This document shows, piece by piece, positions 30,973 to 42,500 of a stretch of DNA of 64,000 bases. Position numbers and translations under genes: made by a program. The number at the start of each line of letters is the position of its first letter. The first letter of the stretch is position 1. A model generated the notes under the pieces. That model was given only the letters and a program-made list of their open reading frames with translations, searched no databases and had not been told where the DNA came from. This stretch comes from Bicyclus anynana (taxonomy: Eukaryota > Arthropoda > Insecta > Lepidoptera > Nymphalidae), in contig NC_069110.1 of NCBI RefSeq assembly GCF_947172395.1, positions 3,844,001 to 3,908,000 of the forward strand, given 5' to 3'.

Positions 30973-32613
30973 ACGTGGGTCATTCCACGTCAAATCGACC
31001 AATAGTTGGACTCGACCCCTTTCGATTTGGATAAATTTTGGTCAGAAGTTTTCTTTTATCCTATAACGAAGTTCTGCCGAAGAAAAAAAATTAAAAAATT
31101 TTTTTTTCAAAAGTTATGCAAAATCCAAAATTTCACTATTTTCCATATTTTTTAAATTAATGTTTTAAAAATCTCGAAAACTATTGCAATTAAAAAAATC
31201 GATTATGGTAAACTTCAAAGGGGATACTTGGGGCTATTAAAAAAAAAACTTCCAAAAAAAAATTTTGAAAAATCTCCAATTTGTGAAATTTTGAATTTTT
31301 GAAAATTGTCAAAATAGACCGTCGACAATAAATTTTTGGCTCAAATTTTTTTTGTGTACTACCTTGTACCAATCTTAAAAGATCCTGAAATTTTTGGAAC
31401 TGTGTTTTTTGTTTTTTCAAAAATATGAATTTTTGAAATTTGTTAAAAAAAAAATTTCTTAAATTTTTTTTTTTTTAATCAGTTTGGCGAATCGCGTAAT
31501 TTTGATATTTTGAACAGTTGAAATTTCATTTAGTGGCATAATGATGAGAAAAAATTTACGATCAAATTCAAACACCTGATGAGCTATTCCAATGGGCAAA
31601 AGAAAATGTTCACGGAATCAATTGTGACTTTGTTTCAAATGAGCAGATTCAGCGTACTCAAAAAAAACTTAACCAGAGATTTAAAAATGCTCTGCAAATA
31701 CAATAAAAATAAATGTACAAGGAATCCGAAATTGTCATGCCGCTATTCCCATTTCAAGTGATGTGATGAGAGTAAAAACCTCATCCTCATCTGAGGAAGG
31801 AAAGGATTTCCGGTTAAAAAATACAGATATCTACGAGTTCGTTGAAGAACCAGATATTAAAAGCAGGTAAAAATCTGAAATTTCTGTGTTAGTACTTTAT
31901 CTATTTTAAGTTTGGATTTAAAGATTTAAGTCATATTAACATTTTGCAGGTTAAGAAAAAGAAAAGGAGTAACTGAAGAATTGAAGAAAAAAAAATTTTC
32001 GTAACAGAATTTCAGAAAAAAAAAAAATTTTTTCTCATCATTATGCCACTAAATGAAATTTCAACTGTTCAAAATATCAAAATTACGCGATTCGCCAAAC
32101 TGATTAAAAAAAAAAAAAAAATTAAGAAAAAAATTTTTTTTAACAAATTTCAAAAATTCATATTTTTGAAAAAAACAAAAAACACAGTTCCAAAAATTTC
32201 AGGATCTTTTAAGATTGGTACAAGGTAGTACACAAAAAAATTTGAGCCAAAAATTTATTGTCGACGGTCAATTTTGACAATTTTCAAAAATTCAAAATTT
32301 CACAAATTGGAGATTTTTCAAAATTTTTTTTTGGATTTTTTTTTTTTAATAGCCCCAAGTATCCCCTTTGAAGTTTACCATAATCGATTTTTTTAATTGC
32401 AATAGTTTTCAAGATTTTTAAAACATTAATTTAAAAAATATGGAAAATAGTGAAATTTTGGATTTTGCATAACTTTTGAAAAAAAAATTTTTTAATTTTT
32501 TTTCTTCGGCAGAACTTCGTTATAGGATAAAAGAAAACTTCTGACCAAAATTTATCCAAATCGAAAGGGGTCGAGTCCAACTATTGGTCGATTTGACGTG
32601 GAATGACCCACGT
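30973..32613. mobile_element. 1.64-kb element with ~580-bp inverted arms around a coding-like core
   Basis: The outer ends ACGTGGGTCATTCCACGTCA (30973) and its reverse complement (ending 32613) continue as nearly identical inverted arms, about 30973-31555 and 32028-32613. The arms are full of A and T runs. The 470-bp core contains the split reading frame listed separately. Open frames in the arms (31190-31420, 32043-32228) are AT-run artefacts. I do not recognise the transposon family. Confidence 0.85.
31578..31985 (+). pseudogene. Captured or relic coding fragment with an apparent intron
   Basis: The plus strand first reads 'DELFQWAKENVHGINCDFVS ... QKKLNQRFKNAL' (31578-31690). After a one-frame shift it continues 'AAIPISSDVMRVKTSSSSEE', 'KNTDIYEFVEEPDIKS' up to 31866. 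At that point AGCAG|GTAAAAATC looks like a donor and TTTTGCAG|GTTAAG (31949) an acceptor; removing these 83 bases keeps the frame open as RLRKRKGVTEELKK. The amino acid composition is that of real protein rather than random AT-rich DNA. The source gene is unknown; it could be the element's own degenerate protein or a captured host exon pair. Confidence 0.5.
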
Positions 32614-33001
32614 GTATATATTTTATTGAGTATTCCCATTTTGATATTTTTTTAGAAATGTTATATTTCGAATCCCATATAAATTTGAAAAAAATACCCA
32701 TCCCTAAGGGTAGGAATTTTATAGTTTAGTCTGATTTTGATAATTATTTTTTTATTTAAGATTATTCTTCTTAAAGTCTACTGGTCGCAACTGAAGTTCC
32801 ACGTGGTCTGCTCGGGTATTATAAACTTTAATTATGGGATGTGTTTCGGAAAAGTTTGCTATCTAACTTTAGTACCTAGGTGGTCTGTGGGGTCTTAAGA
32901 CGTTAATGTTTAACACTATAACGATTACTATCTGATGTTAGGAATAACGACTCACAATCGACTGCTGCATGTAACGCAATAGCTTCAAAAAAAGTACCTA
33001 A
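32614..33001. other. Intergenic sequence
   Basis: No feature was recognised. Confidence 0.4.
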
Positions 33002-33330
33002 CTACTCAGACCAATTATTGTATAGGACCTGCCTCGCTTGATGTTACTTTTCTGTCAACGTATATGATCAACGATCTAATGGGATTATAAAAACTGTCTC
33101 TATAGTATCGATGTTAAATAGTTGCAATCGTGTTCGTCGGTTAAAGAGCTCCGTAAAAATACCTTTCTGTGTAATTGAGTGGTGTAAAAAACGGGCAAAA
33201 ACTTCTAGTTTAGTATAAGATATATACCAAATCTACGCTCGTTTTCCTCAGAAAATGACAGACAATTTTGTTCGTGACTATGAGTGCGATACAGGTCCTT
33301 CTATAATTGGTCTGAGACCTAACTACCACA
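33002..33330. mobile_element. Short TIR element
   Basis: Inverted ends of about 33 bp, 'CTCAGACCAATTATTGTATA' + GGACCTG at the left and CAGGTCC + TTCTATAATTGGTCTGAG at the right. No coding. Confidence 0.65.
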
Positions 33331-34447
33331 AACGCAATAACTTCATACAAAGTTCTCTACTACCAGAGTAGCATAGTATATGCAGAAGTTGACGTAGACG
33401 TAGTATGGAGTCGAATTTATAGACTGAAAGGGTTTACCTACCTACCTCTAAATTACAATGTTTTACGTAAAAGTAATTGTTTTTGTTTTTTATCATCATT
33501 ATCATTAACATTCCGATGCACCGGCGGCTTCGGCCGTTTTTGTGTATTATATTAAAACAACATAGAATTACGAATTTGATCATTTTATTACAACAGTTTT
33601 GCTATCTTAATTTAAGATACTTTATTACGTAGGCATTTGCGATTTTGCTCATAATAAAAAACACTTTTATTACTTTACTTTAAATTACTATTCTATAATA
33701 TTATGTAATGTCGCTTTCGTTACAAAATATCAAATCCTTTTACACTTATTCATAAAGAAGTTACTGTCACTTACACTAAAATTTTAAAAATAATTTTATT
33801 AACGATAAACTGAGCCGTTGGTATTGACCCATTTTACCTTATCCGTCTAAAATCGTTATCGTTGGTAAAATATATTTTTTTATTTAATTTAATTTTTAAT
33901 TAAAAGTGATACTTACGATATAAATGTCACTTACAATTTGACGGTCCTACGTCGATTTGTACCTTCACCGGTGCTGCGCTTAGCGAAGTTTTAAGACCTA
34001 CCTACATAATACCTAATTAAGTAAATAGGAAAAAGGCTCATTGAGAAAATTCTCAGGTAACTCTATGCATTGATTTTTTGTTGTTAAATATTACCATTTT
34101 ATAACATGGTTCATTTTAAGTAAAAAAAAAAGAAAAAAAAAAAACATACATACAGCTGAACGTAGAACCTCCTCCTTTTTGGAAGTCGGTTAATAACTAT
34201 AACATCTGGCTATCACAGGATGTTTACAGGCAGCTATTTTAGAAGTTCGTGGTTTTTTTATTATCGACGAAAGCGCCATCTAGCACAACTATTAGTACAA
34301 CTAGCTTAAGTGCTATATGCTCTGTGGTCACCTCCTGTCCTTTGATTTAGTTCGTTGAAATACAGTAAGATGGCAGCATTATAACATTATTGGAGACACG
34401 AGAGTGATAATGATAAGTGCATTACGTGCCAAATCAAATTTCTATAC
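33331..34447. other. Intergenic sequence with an A-tailed LINE scrap
   Basis: At 34125-34195 an A-rich run is followed by 'CCTCCTCCTTTTTGGAAGTC', as at 24128-24190. The remainder is AT-rich with no gene. Confidence 0.45.
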
Positions 34448-34976
34448 TTACTCCAGATTTTTCCCTTACCTTGTAAATTTAATATTTGTTTTTCCAGGTC
34501 AAATTCCATAGTATCACTTTTACCTGGACTACTAATTTAAGCAGTACATTAAGGAAGAGAAGCGTCGCCAGATTTTTGATGTGAATACGTCTTTAAAATT
34601 GCGTCCTCCAAAAAAACGAAGGTATCAAAATCGGGAGATACATTTTGCTATTGTAACTACGTAACTATCCAATAAGTAATTGTATCATTGGATAGCTGAA
34701 GAATCAAAGATTTTTTACGTTAAGTTAAAACTCTAATAAGTTACATACAGTGGAGAGGGAAGCGCTGCTAATTCGAGGTAATTTTGTCGGTTTTGAAATT
34801 TCCAGTAATTATAACTTTTGATTCAGGGAAGCTACAAGTATGATTTATTTTAAATTGTTAGCTCGTTTTAAAAACTATCGATTGTTATTACAAGGCATAC
34901 CTATTACTTTTAATTATTTTTTTTAATTAGGTCACTTCTAATTAGTAAGGGAAAAATCTGAAGTGTCAAAACTTGT
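34448..34976. mobile_element. Element with inverted ends containing unclassified repeat copy 2
   Basis: 'CTCCAGATTTTTCCCTTACC' near 34450 is repeated inverted as GTAAGGGAAAAATCTGAAG near 34954. Bases 34620-34910 match 22255-22540 in opposite orientation. This suggests a DNA transposon family with at least two copies in the window, though the inverted ends were not clearly seen in the first copy. Confidence 0.5.
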
Positions 34977-35284
34977 ACAATATACATATAAAATATATGC
35001 TAAAAAATTGTAAAAAAAAAAAACAACAAAACAAATTAAGGTCAGCCTAAATGCGTAGAAATGCCAAGCTCAAAAGTATAGGCTATATTTTGTTGAAAAG
35101 GGCACCTCAAGGGCTATCGAATGATACCAATATAACACCATTATGACAAACCCTCTGAATACAGAAAAACACAAACCAGACAGTTGCAGGAATAAAAGTA
35201 AAATTTCAACGTGTCCGAGCAAATCAATGTCTTTTCCGCACTAGCATATAACCTGCTTTCATCATTATCACTATGTTACCAATT
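34977..35284. other. Intergenic sequence
   Basis: No feature was recognised. Confidence 0.4.
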
Positions 35285-35375
35285 TACTACAGGACTAGGC
35301 CTCTTTCCCGATAATAAGAGGGGATATGGAGCTTAGACCCACCACAGTACTCCAATGTGAGTTGGGGGCTTGAAA
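35285..35375 (-). mobile_element. SINE-C fragment
   Basis: Reverse-oriented tail: 'GACTAGGCCTCTTTCCCG', 'GGATATGGAGCTTAGACC', 'TACTCCAATGTGAGTTGGGG'. Confidence 0.6.
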
Positions 35376-35407
35376 ATTTCATAAGTATAAGTATACGTAT
35401 AAGTTTA

Positions 35408-35470
35408 CGTTCCCTGTAAACCCTAGTTGGTGAGGTCATGTTCCCTGCATACATTAGTAGGTGAACCCGG
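35408..35470 (+). repeat. Two-unit copy of the 31-bp minisatellite
   Basis: TTCCCTGTAAACCCTAGTTG... followed by TTCCCTGCATACATTAGTAG..., i.e. one dimer of the array at 36840-37085, 1.4 kb away. Confidence 0.85.
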
Positions 35471-35495
35471 TCAAGATTCGCTTTAACTCATTCCC

Positions 35496-35531
35496 TACCC
35501 CTATCCTAATCTACCCCTACCCTGTCCTAGG
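35496..35531 (+). repeat. Short CCCTACCCCTA array
   Basis: Three or four degenerate units of the same motif as the large G-rich arrays. Confidence 0.6.
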
Positions 35532-36309
35532 CTTTAGGGGTTTCAAAATTAGATAGTAGCTGACTCTAAGGCTTCTGCATATATCCAAGAACATAAGCAC
35601 GACTTCGCGCATATGTAAGTACTTAGGTAGAATAGATTGTAAAAATATCCATATAGTTTAATAAAAATATGATATTGTAAATCAGATATACTCTATTATT
35701 AAATAGTTGAGTCTTATTGGTTTTCTCAATAAAAAAAACCATAAACCAAAAAATTTCTATTAATTAGAAAAATGTGGCGTTTCGTACAATAGTCTGAGAA
35801 GTGAGTGTATCTACCACTCGCTCGCGCTTTCTCAGTACTCTGCACGCACGGTCGAGATATTCCCGAAAAGTGGGACTGAGACTGTCCCGCGCGAGACATT
35901 TAATTTTGATTTAAAAATTAGCAACTGGCAACGCTGCCTACAACCCACAGATTAATGAAAAATCTCTATTCTGTGCAACAACCATATAAAATTAATCAGA
36001 CCGAAACACAGACACTACATAGAAATATTAAGGCTGTATTATTTATTTGGATTGTTACCCTATGTCTCTCGCTAATGATGTAGCTTTCCATTGATAAAAT
36101 AAAATATAAAATCAGTTCAATGGCGTGAAAGCGTAACAAATAAAAAAACACACATTCTAGGTATATTATAAATTGATTATTTTCACGTACTGTGGTTACC
36201 ATAAAAAAGTCAGTTACTTTTAATTCTGAGTAGGTACTTCGACATTTAGGATTTTTTGTCAAACACACCTTAATCCAGTTATGAATAGTCGATTGTATAT
36301 AAAAAAAAG
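35532..36309. other. Intergenic sequence beyond the 3' end of the tail-anchored protein gene
   Basis: No gene is supported; the minus-strand open frame at 35996-36268 has no splice or homology support. Confidence 0.4.
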
Positions 36310-37412
36310 AAAATTTTGAACAAATTTTATTTCAATAAAGTAAAGGTACAATTTACACAAAACAAATTTACAAAATGCAAACACCAGCCCACAAACTACG
36401 TTTACATATACGATAGTGCATATTAATAACAACACATATATACGAGAATACCTACAAGTTTATAGGTACAAGTGTATAGGAATACCTACAATAATTATTA
36501 TTTTTATAAAGATAATGCTTTATATACCCGAGGTTATAATAAATTGACGAAGGATTAACAATTTACATTTTACTTTGTGAATATATTTTGAGATTTGCAA
36601 TTTATTTGCCAACCTGGCTGATTGCTGTTGAGTTGAAAATGTTTGAATTAGGTTTGCTTTTTAGTGCCATTTCATATTTAAAGTGAAATCGTTCGACTAA
36701 ATTAGTTTTGAAGAAAATCCGCTACCAGACCTTAAATTTGCAGCTAACATTGTGTTTTATACAAAGCCCGAGTGTACACTAAAATGTATCGACACAATAA
36801 AATCATGTTTATTTTCGGGGAAGATTTATGGATAAAAAATTCCCTGCACACTCTAGTAGGTGAGGTCATGTTCCCTGCATACTTTAGTAGGTGAAATCAT
36901 ATTCCCTGCAAACCCTAGTAGGTGAGGTCATATTCCCTGCATACTTTAGTATGTGATATCATGTTCCCTGCAAACCCTAGTAGGGAGGTCATGTTTCCTG
37001 CATACTCTAATAGGTGAAGTCATGTTCCCTGCAAACTCTAGTAGGTGAGGTCATGTTCCCTGCATAATGAGTAGGTGAAGTCAAGACAACAATGGTTACA
37101 TGGTTAAACAAACACAAATAATAATCATTATTTGTGACCAAAAGTGTTCATTTACATATTAAACTACAGGTGTTTTGATATTACAAATGGACCAGATAAT
37201 TCCGTAAACACATATAATGGATCAATAAATACTTAAGATAAGTACTAAATAATAATATAAATAGGTACAAATTAATATTTAAATAGTGCTGGAAAGTTTG
37301 ATTAGAAATGCTTGTTATTAATTATAAGCTTGCAAAAAAGGTCATTTCTAAAATCAGAAAACAATCCTGTTGTAATTTTAAACAGTAAGATTTTCCTGGT
37401 TTGCCGATAAAA
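36310..37412 (-). other. Probable 3' UTR of the tail-anchored protein gene
   Basis: On the minus strand, an AATAAA signal (reverse of TTTATT at 36327-36332) is the first strong candidate near an A-rich end, about 1.1 kb after the stop codon. Nearer signals also exist, so shorter UTRs are possible. The 31-bp minisatellite lies inside this interval. Confidence 0.4.
36840..37085. repeat. 31-bp minisatellite, eight units
   Basis: Units start TTCCCTGCA and end GTAGGTGARGTCATG. Units alternate between a GCATAC...TTTAG form and a GCAAAC...CCTAG form, so the true period is a 62-bp dimer. Unit five is one base shorter. It lies downstream of the stop codon at 37413, probably in the 3' UTR. Confidence 0.93.
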
Positions 37413-39506
37413 TCATTGCTTATTATCTGGCGGATTGAAAAACTCCCAGTGGTGGTGGTGTATCGTTCGACTATCGCTCAAACCGAACATAATTAATCCT
37501 GCAATCAAAACAAGGAATATGACCATTGCCATTTGAACGTCCCTTTTATCTTCTGTTCCGCTTATGTAGGACATAAATATATTGAAAATATTTCTAAAAG
37601 TTCTACTAATAGAATTTTGACATACACGAAGAAATTGGGCTCCCGCTTCAGTTATGGATGGTTCGTGGGCTCTAGCCTGTGGTGGCATTCGTCTTGGTGA
37701 GGGTCTAGGCTTGTTTTCGTCTGAACTCGATCCACTGAGTGGAAGTGCTGGTTTCCTTTTCGTACGTCGTGTTGGAGGTGGTGGCGTTTGAGTTGGCTCG
37801 TGAAACTCACCCACATGCCTTTCCCTGAGCGATCTAGCTTGTTGTAATGGAGTTGATGATATCGCTATGTCCTGTAGATACGAGTACAATAGAGGCGATA
37901 AATCTGGCGGTGGGGGTCGTTGTGGTGGCACAATAATATCTTCAACAGTTTCAGGTTGTATGTTCTGTGGTACAATTTTAATTTCAGATGGCGGAGTTTC
38001 GGTTTGTGTTTCTTCTTCTCTACTTATTGGTCTTTGCATTTCCACCACTTCGACCGTCTGAATTATTGGCTGGCTTACTTCGACTGACTGTGATAGAGGA
38101 GTGGCAGTGCTTGTTGATATTTCAGCAAACTTTTTGACAATTTCGTCAATAACTGATTGTGAAAATTCAATACCGCTTACTGAAATATGTCCAGATTTAG
38201 AATCTAACTCGTTCACATTTAATGTCATACCTTCGATATCAGATACCAGAATTTTTGTTGCCTGCAACTCTGAAACATTTAATCGACCTACATCTAAGTC
38301 TCTAACTTGAAGTCTTTGTGTTATTAAATTATCAAGTCGTACGTCCTTAGAAGAGTCAGAAACTCTTTTCAGTGCACGGTCGTCCTCTGTAATGGAAACA
38401 TTACTTGAATCTGCAGTTTGTGAAATTTTTAGGACAGATTTAGGAAGTGGTGGTACATCTGGTATCTGAGATTCATCAATATCAATATGTTTTACTGTTA
38501 ATGAGGCTTCGGTTAATATTTCATCTTTTTCATTTATTTTTGTCGGACTTGATACACGTTTTTCCACCAAAATTACCGCTGGTGAGGTTCGCCCTAGGCT
38601 TTGCTTAGAATAATCGGATATTTTAGGATCTGACATTTTTAGTGACTTCTCCGATCTTGAAATCGAACGTGAAGGGCGACGTGGCTGAGTGGTTTTTTCA
38701 TGGACTTTGCCCAATATAGATTCTTCGTCGATAATGTCTCGTAATGAGCTGGTCATAGATATATCAAGATTTTCATCAAGGGCTAAATCAAAGTCAATAT
38801 CTTCTGGTAATGGGTCTGTTTGAGTTGAAACTTCAATTTCAACAATGTCTTGCGGTTCAGTTTCATCAGTACTGAATAACTGTGTCTCTGATTTAGATTT
38901 ATATTGATCTATTACATCATCTGACTTTTTACGTCTAGGGCCTCTTGGTGGCCGCGGTGGAGGTGGTAAGGGTCGATCTTTCATTTTACTTACAACTGCA
39001 CCAGATTGTAGGTCTTTATGTACCTCTTCAAATGGAGGTTCATCTATTTCATCGTACTGCGTTGCATTGAGAGAATCTTTTCTAAAACTGTTTAAAGCTA
39101 TAAGACTTGTTGAAGATTTCTTTCTCGGCGGCCGACTAGGCAAGACAGCCTTACTGCCTGATACTGTATAATATTTACGTTCAGAACTATTACTTTTGCG
39201 TCTTGCAGGTGGCGTTTTACTTGTAGATCTTCTAGTCGTTTTACCAGACATGTAACTTTTATCGACTGTAGCATAACCAGGGCTTTCTTGACGTGTACTA
39301 GTTTCTGATTTGATGTCTTCAGTAATTGGTATTTGTGTGTCAAGGATTAATGATTCGGCGCCATGTGAAGTTCGGTCATCGTCACAAAAAGATGTTGTTC
39401 GAGAGCTCCTTGATCGGTTACGTCTTGGAGGTACTGGACTTTGTTCGGCAATTGACATATTTGTTTGAGGAACAATATACTCGTGTTCAGTTCTATATAC
39501 GATGAT
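37413..39506 (-). CDS. Last coding exon: proline-rich region, strand-rich segment and membrane anchor
   Basis: It adds 697 residues in phase 0, starting IIVYRTEHEYIVPQTN before the internal methionine at 39458. Features in order: PVPPRR and RPLPPPPRPPRGPRRKK proline motifs; acidic stretch with STQTDPLP; around residues 395-440 of the exon a regular hydrophobic pattern (LQVRDLDVGRLNVSEL..., LNVNELDSKSGHISVSGIEF) suggesting a small β-solenoid; second STQ-like acidic region; PPPPTRRTKRKPALP; then the amphipathic RTFRNIFNIFMSYI, the transmembrane helix and a His4-Trp tail. The stop is TAA at 37415-37413. Confidence 0.85.
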   Translation of the reverse strand: MIVYRTEHEYIVPQTNMSIAEQSPVPPRRNRSRSSRTTSFCDDDRTSHGAESLILDTQIPITEDIKSETSTRQESPGYATVDKSYMSGKTTRRSTSKTPPARRKSNSSERKYYTVSGSKAVLPSRPPRKKSSTSLIALNSFRKDSLNATQYDEIDEPPFEEVHKDLQSGAVVSKMKDRPLPPPPRPPRGPRRKKSDDVIDQYKSKSETQLFSTDETEPQDIVEIEVSTQTDPLPEDIDFDLALDENLDISMTSSLRDIIDEESILGKVHEKTTQPRRPSRSISRSEKSLKMSDPKISDYSKQSLGRTSPAVILVEKRVSSPTKINEKDEILTEASLTVKHIDIDESQIPDVPPLPKSVLKISQTADSSNVSITEDDRALKRVSDSSKDVRLDNLITQRLQVRDLDVGRLNVSELQATKILVSDIEGMTLNVNELDSKSGHISVSGIEFSQSVIDEIVKKFAEISTSTATPLSQSVEVSQPIIQTVEVVEMQRPISREEETQTETPPSEIKIVPQNIQPETVEDIIVPPQRPPPPDLSPLLYSYLQDIAISSTPLQQARSLRERHVGEFHEPTQTPPPPTRRTKRKPALPLSGSSSDENKPRPSPRRMPPQARAHEPSITEAGAQFLRVCQNSISRTFRNIFNIFMSYISGTEDKRDVQMAMVIFLVLIAGLIMFGLSDSRTIHHHHWEFFNPPDNKQ

Positions 39507-42500
39507 CTGTAAATATAGAGAAATTTATAAAAAAAATCAATTTTAAGTTGCTAACTTTATAAGTATGTTTTCATTATTGTGTTAGCAATTACTTTATAGA
39601 CAGATTATTACTGTGATAAAAGAACAAACTCAAACGACATTGAATGTAACTATATGTAATTATTGTTCACATTTTATATAATAGCATCTATCATCTAAGT
39701 AACTGATTGACTGGAATATTTCACTTTATGTTTTAACTGGGTCAACAATCAAATGATGGCGGGCGTCTAAAAATACAATTCACGGATCGTCCAAAAGTAT
39801 ATCTATCCATTGGACATTTGCCAGTCCCAATTGCCTCAGTTGAATTTATCTTCACTCGAATATTATGAGAGTCGAGAACACGGATTTAAGTAGCGTAGCT
39901 TATGCTGCTTGCTGTGCTTTATGTTCTGTGGCCAAAAACTTTTAATGTTTTAAGTGACTGTACATAATTATATGAAAATGCGGAATACGGAACTTTTAAA
40001 AAGCGCTGAGTATGCAAATATCATAGAACCGCGACACTTAATATTATTTAGCTTGCTGCAATGCATAGCTAAAAATACAGCCAACATACAAGCATACATA
40101 GGGTTAATAATACAAAATCCTCATTTTTTGAAATTCATTATACACTGATTTATTTTAATTATTTATAATATTATGTATAATTTGTACATGTACTTACATC
40201 TTCATTTTGGTCATTGGGTGACTGCCACATCTCTGGTACAATGAAGCTATTAAAATCGTTCAGTGAAGAATGTTTGTTGTCTTTTTTTATTGACTTTTTC
40301 TTCCTTTTTGGTGGCATTGGAAGAGTTTTTGATTGAATCGTAAGACCATCTGGATATTCTATAACATCATCATTTGCATATTCATGTATTGACTGAAGAT
40401 CCGTTGTTGGCTTTAAATCAAAATCAATAGCTGAACTGCTAAAATCGATTGTTTTATCAGCAAAATTCATTTTATTGGCATCTAGTTCATCTCGTGAAAG
40501 TACTAAATCTACCTCGCTAAACTGCATGCTGGCATTGATACTGTCATCGATATATTTAATCGATTCAGTTTCTTTCTTCTTTCGTTTAGCTCTAGAGGGT
40601 CTTACAGGTGGGAATGTGTAGTATCCATCATCTCTTTCATTTATATCCTCGGTCGAATACCTCATAATGTCACTATCATCGATTATAAGTTCGGAATCGG
40701 CTTCTGGCTCTAGTTCGTTGACATACATGTTTTTTATTCCCTCAGAGCTCCCCATGACAGCAAGAACATTTTTGGGAATATTAAATGCTTGTCGTATTTC
40801 ATCGCTTAAGTATTCCCGAACTTGAATATTTTCGCGAGAAATTCCTCTCGGTCGTACAAAAAATTCGTCGTTATTTAATTCGTTTATATGTGTGAATTCT
40901 TGATTAGACGGTGATACATTTGCTTGTTCATCATCGTTGAGGTTTTCTTGAGTTTCCTCCTCATCTACGTATTGATCCATTTTATCAAAGTCATATGTTG
41001 TACTAAATTGCTCCCTCCCTTCACTTTCATTCCCATAATTAACGTCTTTATCAACAATACCATACTCTCGTGGTTGTTCTCGCGTATCAAGTGTAAATGT
41101 AGATGGATCATCTTGATTACTTTTTTTCACCCTAGTAAAAGTAAATACTGGTGGTGGTGTGTCTTCTCTATTTAAAATAGGAGAAGAAGAGGTTTTCGTT
41201 AAAGGAGGTTTTTTCTTTCTACCAAATAGTCTTGGATACGTTTTTGTTTCAAATTCTACAGATGCCACATTTTGTAAGTCGGATGTAGAATCTGACCTTT
41301 TACTTTCAGCTCGCTGTTCTTTTTTTCGACCAATACTAGGAAAATTAATTTTTGGCCGTTCAGGCATCTTAAATTTAGGAAATTCTCCAAACTTGGGTCG
41401 ATCTGGTAAACTGAATTTTTTACGGTCCCCAAACGATAACTTTTCAGATATATTAATTTTTTTGAATTTAGGTCTTTCTGGCAAACTGAATTTTCTTTTT
41501 TCTGGAACGGAATTCTTTGTGCGTTCTGGCATCTTAAACTTAGGCCTTTCAGGTAAACTAAATTGTTTATTTCTAATGTTATGTAATTTAGCTTTAAGTT
41601 TTCCGGCTTGTGATTTTAATTTGCCTGTTCCTTCTTTAATCCGTTGTTGTATTTTATTTTCAGTGCCGTCAGAATTTTTGTTTCGACTACTTCGTTTTAA
41701 AGGCAAATTTTCCAATGCAGATGAATCCTCAACTTGACTTGTACTAACCTCACATTCAGTTCGCGATGCACTTGAAGGTGTGTTTACAAAATACCTTTCT
41801 TCGATATCTTTTTGTAATGCTTCAGCATTCATTAAACTCTCGTTTTTTTCTTCGATTGCATGACCTTTCTCATCGTCATCAATGTGATCTTCTTCGTCAG
41901 ATGTGTGTTGTAAACATTTCCGTTCTAAAGATGTTGTACTAGATAACTCGTCTTCAGTTTTAACCATGGTTGGTTTACTGTCAATACTTGGTGAGGTATA
42001 AATTATGTTAGGAGGCGGCTTTTCTATTATTTCATATTCGTGATCACTGAAAAAGGAAATAATTATAAACGATTTGGCTTTTATTAGAAATAAATTTAAA
42101 TATTTGAACTGACTATCACTTTCGCATATTATTTCGAAATAATTATATTCGCACTGCAATGTGATTTACGAGTAATAAAAATATAAATGGATAAAATCGC
42201 AAAAGTTTGAGTTTAATTTTAAATACACTCACACAAGTTTCGCGATTCACAATTAGGCCAACGGTTGGCGCTCGTTTTAGCCGCAGCATTCACCGGGCTA
42301 AATACGATGAAATGGTTCCAGAATTTTGCCAGCTTTAATTTTAGTAGTAAAATATGAAAGAGTTTTACATGAATATTCTATTAACACAAGCATTCCTAAC
42401 AGTGTGACTTACCTCACACTCGAAATTACATTGCTAGCTCGCGATGTTGGTCTAGTACCGACTGGATTTACTCTTTCCGGCAATAAGGAGTCGCATTGAA

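Noticed and set aside
31190..32228. Lys/Phe-rich open frames in the inverted arms
   Set aside because: They come from long A and T runs present in both arms and have no protein-like conservation.
36840..37085. CRISPR-like array
   Set aside because: Units are contiguous with no unique spacers, and the genome is an insect's; this is a minisatellite.
37413..37560. KASH domain at the C-terminus
   Set aside because: There is a terminal transmembrane helix, but the luminal tail has about 21 residues and ends NPPDNKQ, without the PPPX end or the conserved Cys/Tyr features of KASH peptides.
42047..42159. Upstream extension of the middle exon (MQCEYNYFEIICE...)
   Set aside because: A strong acceptor (CCTTTTTCAG) lies at 42047 and matches the phase of both upstream donors, so these codons are intron.
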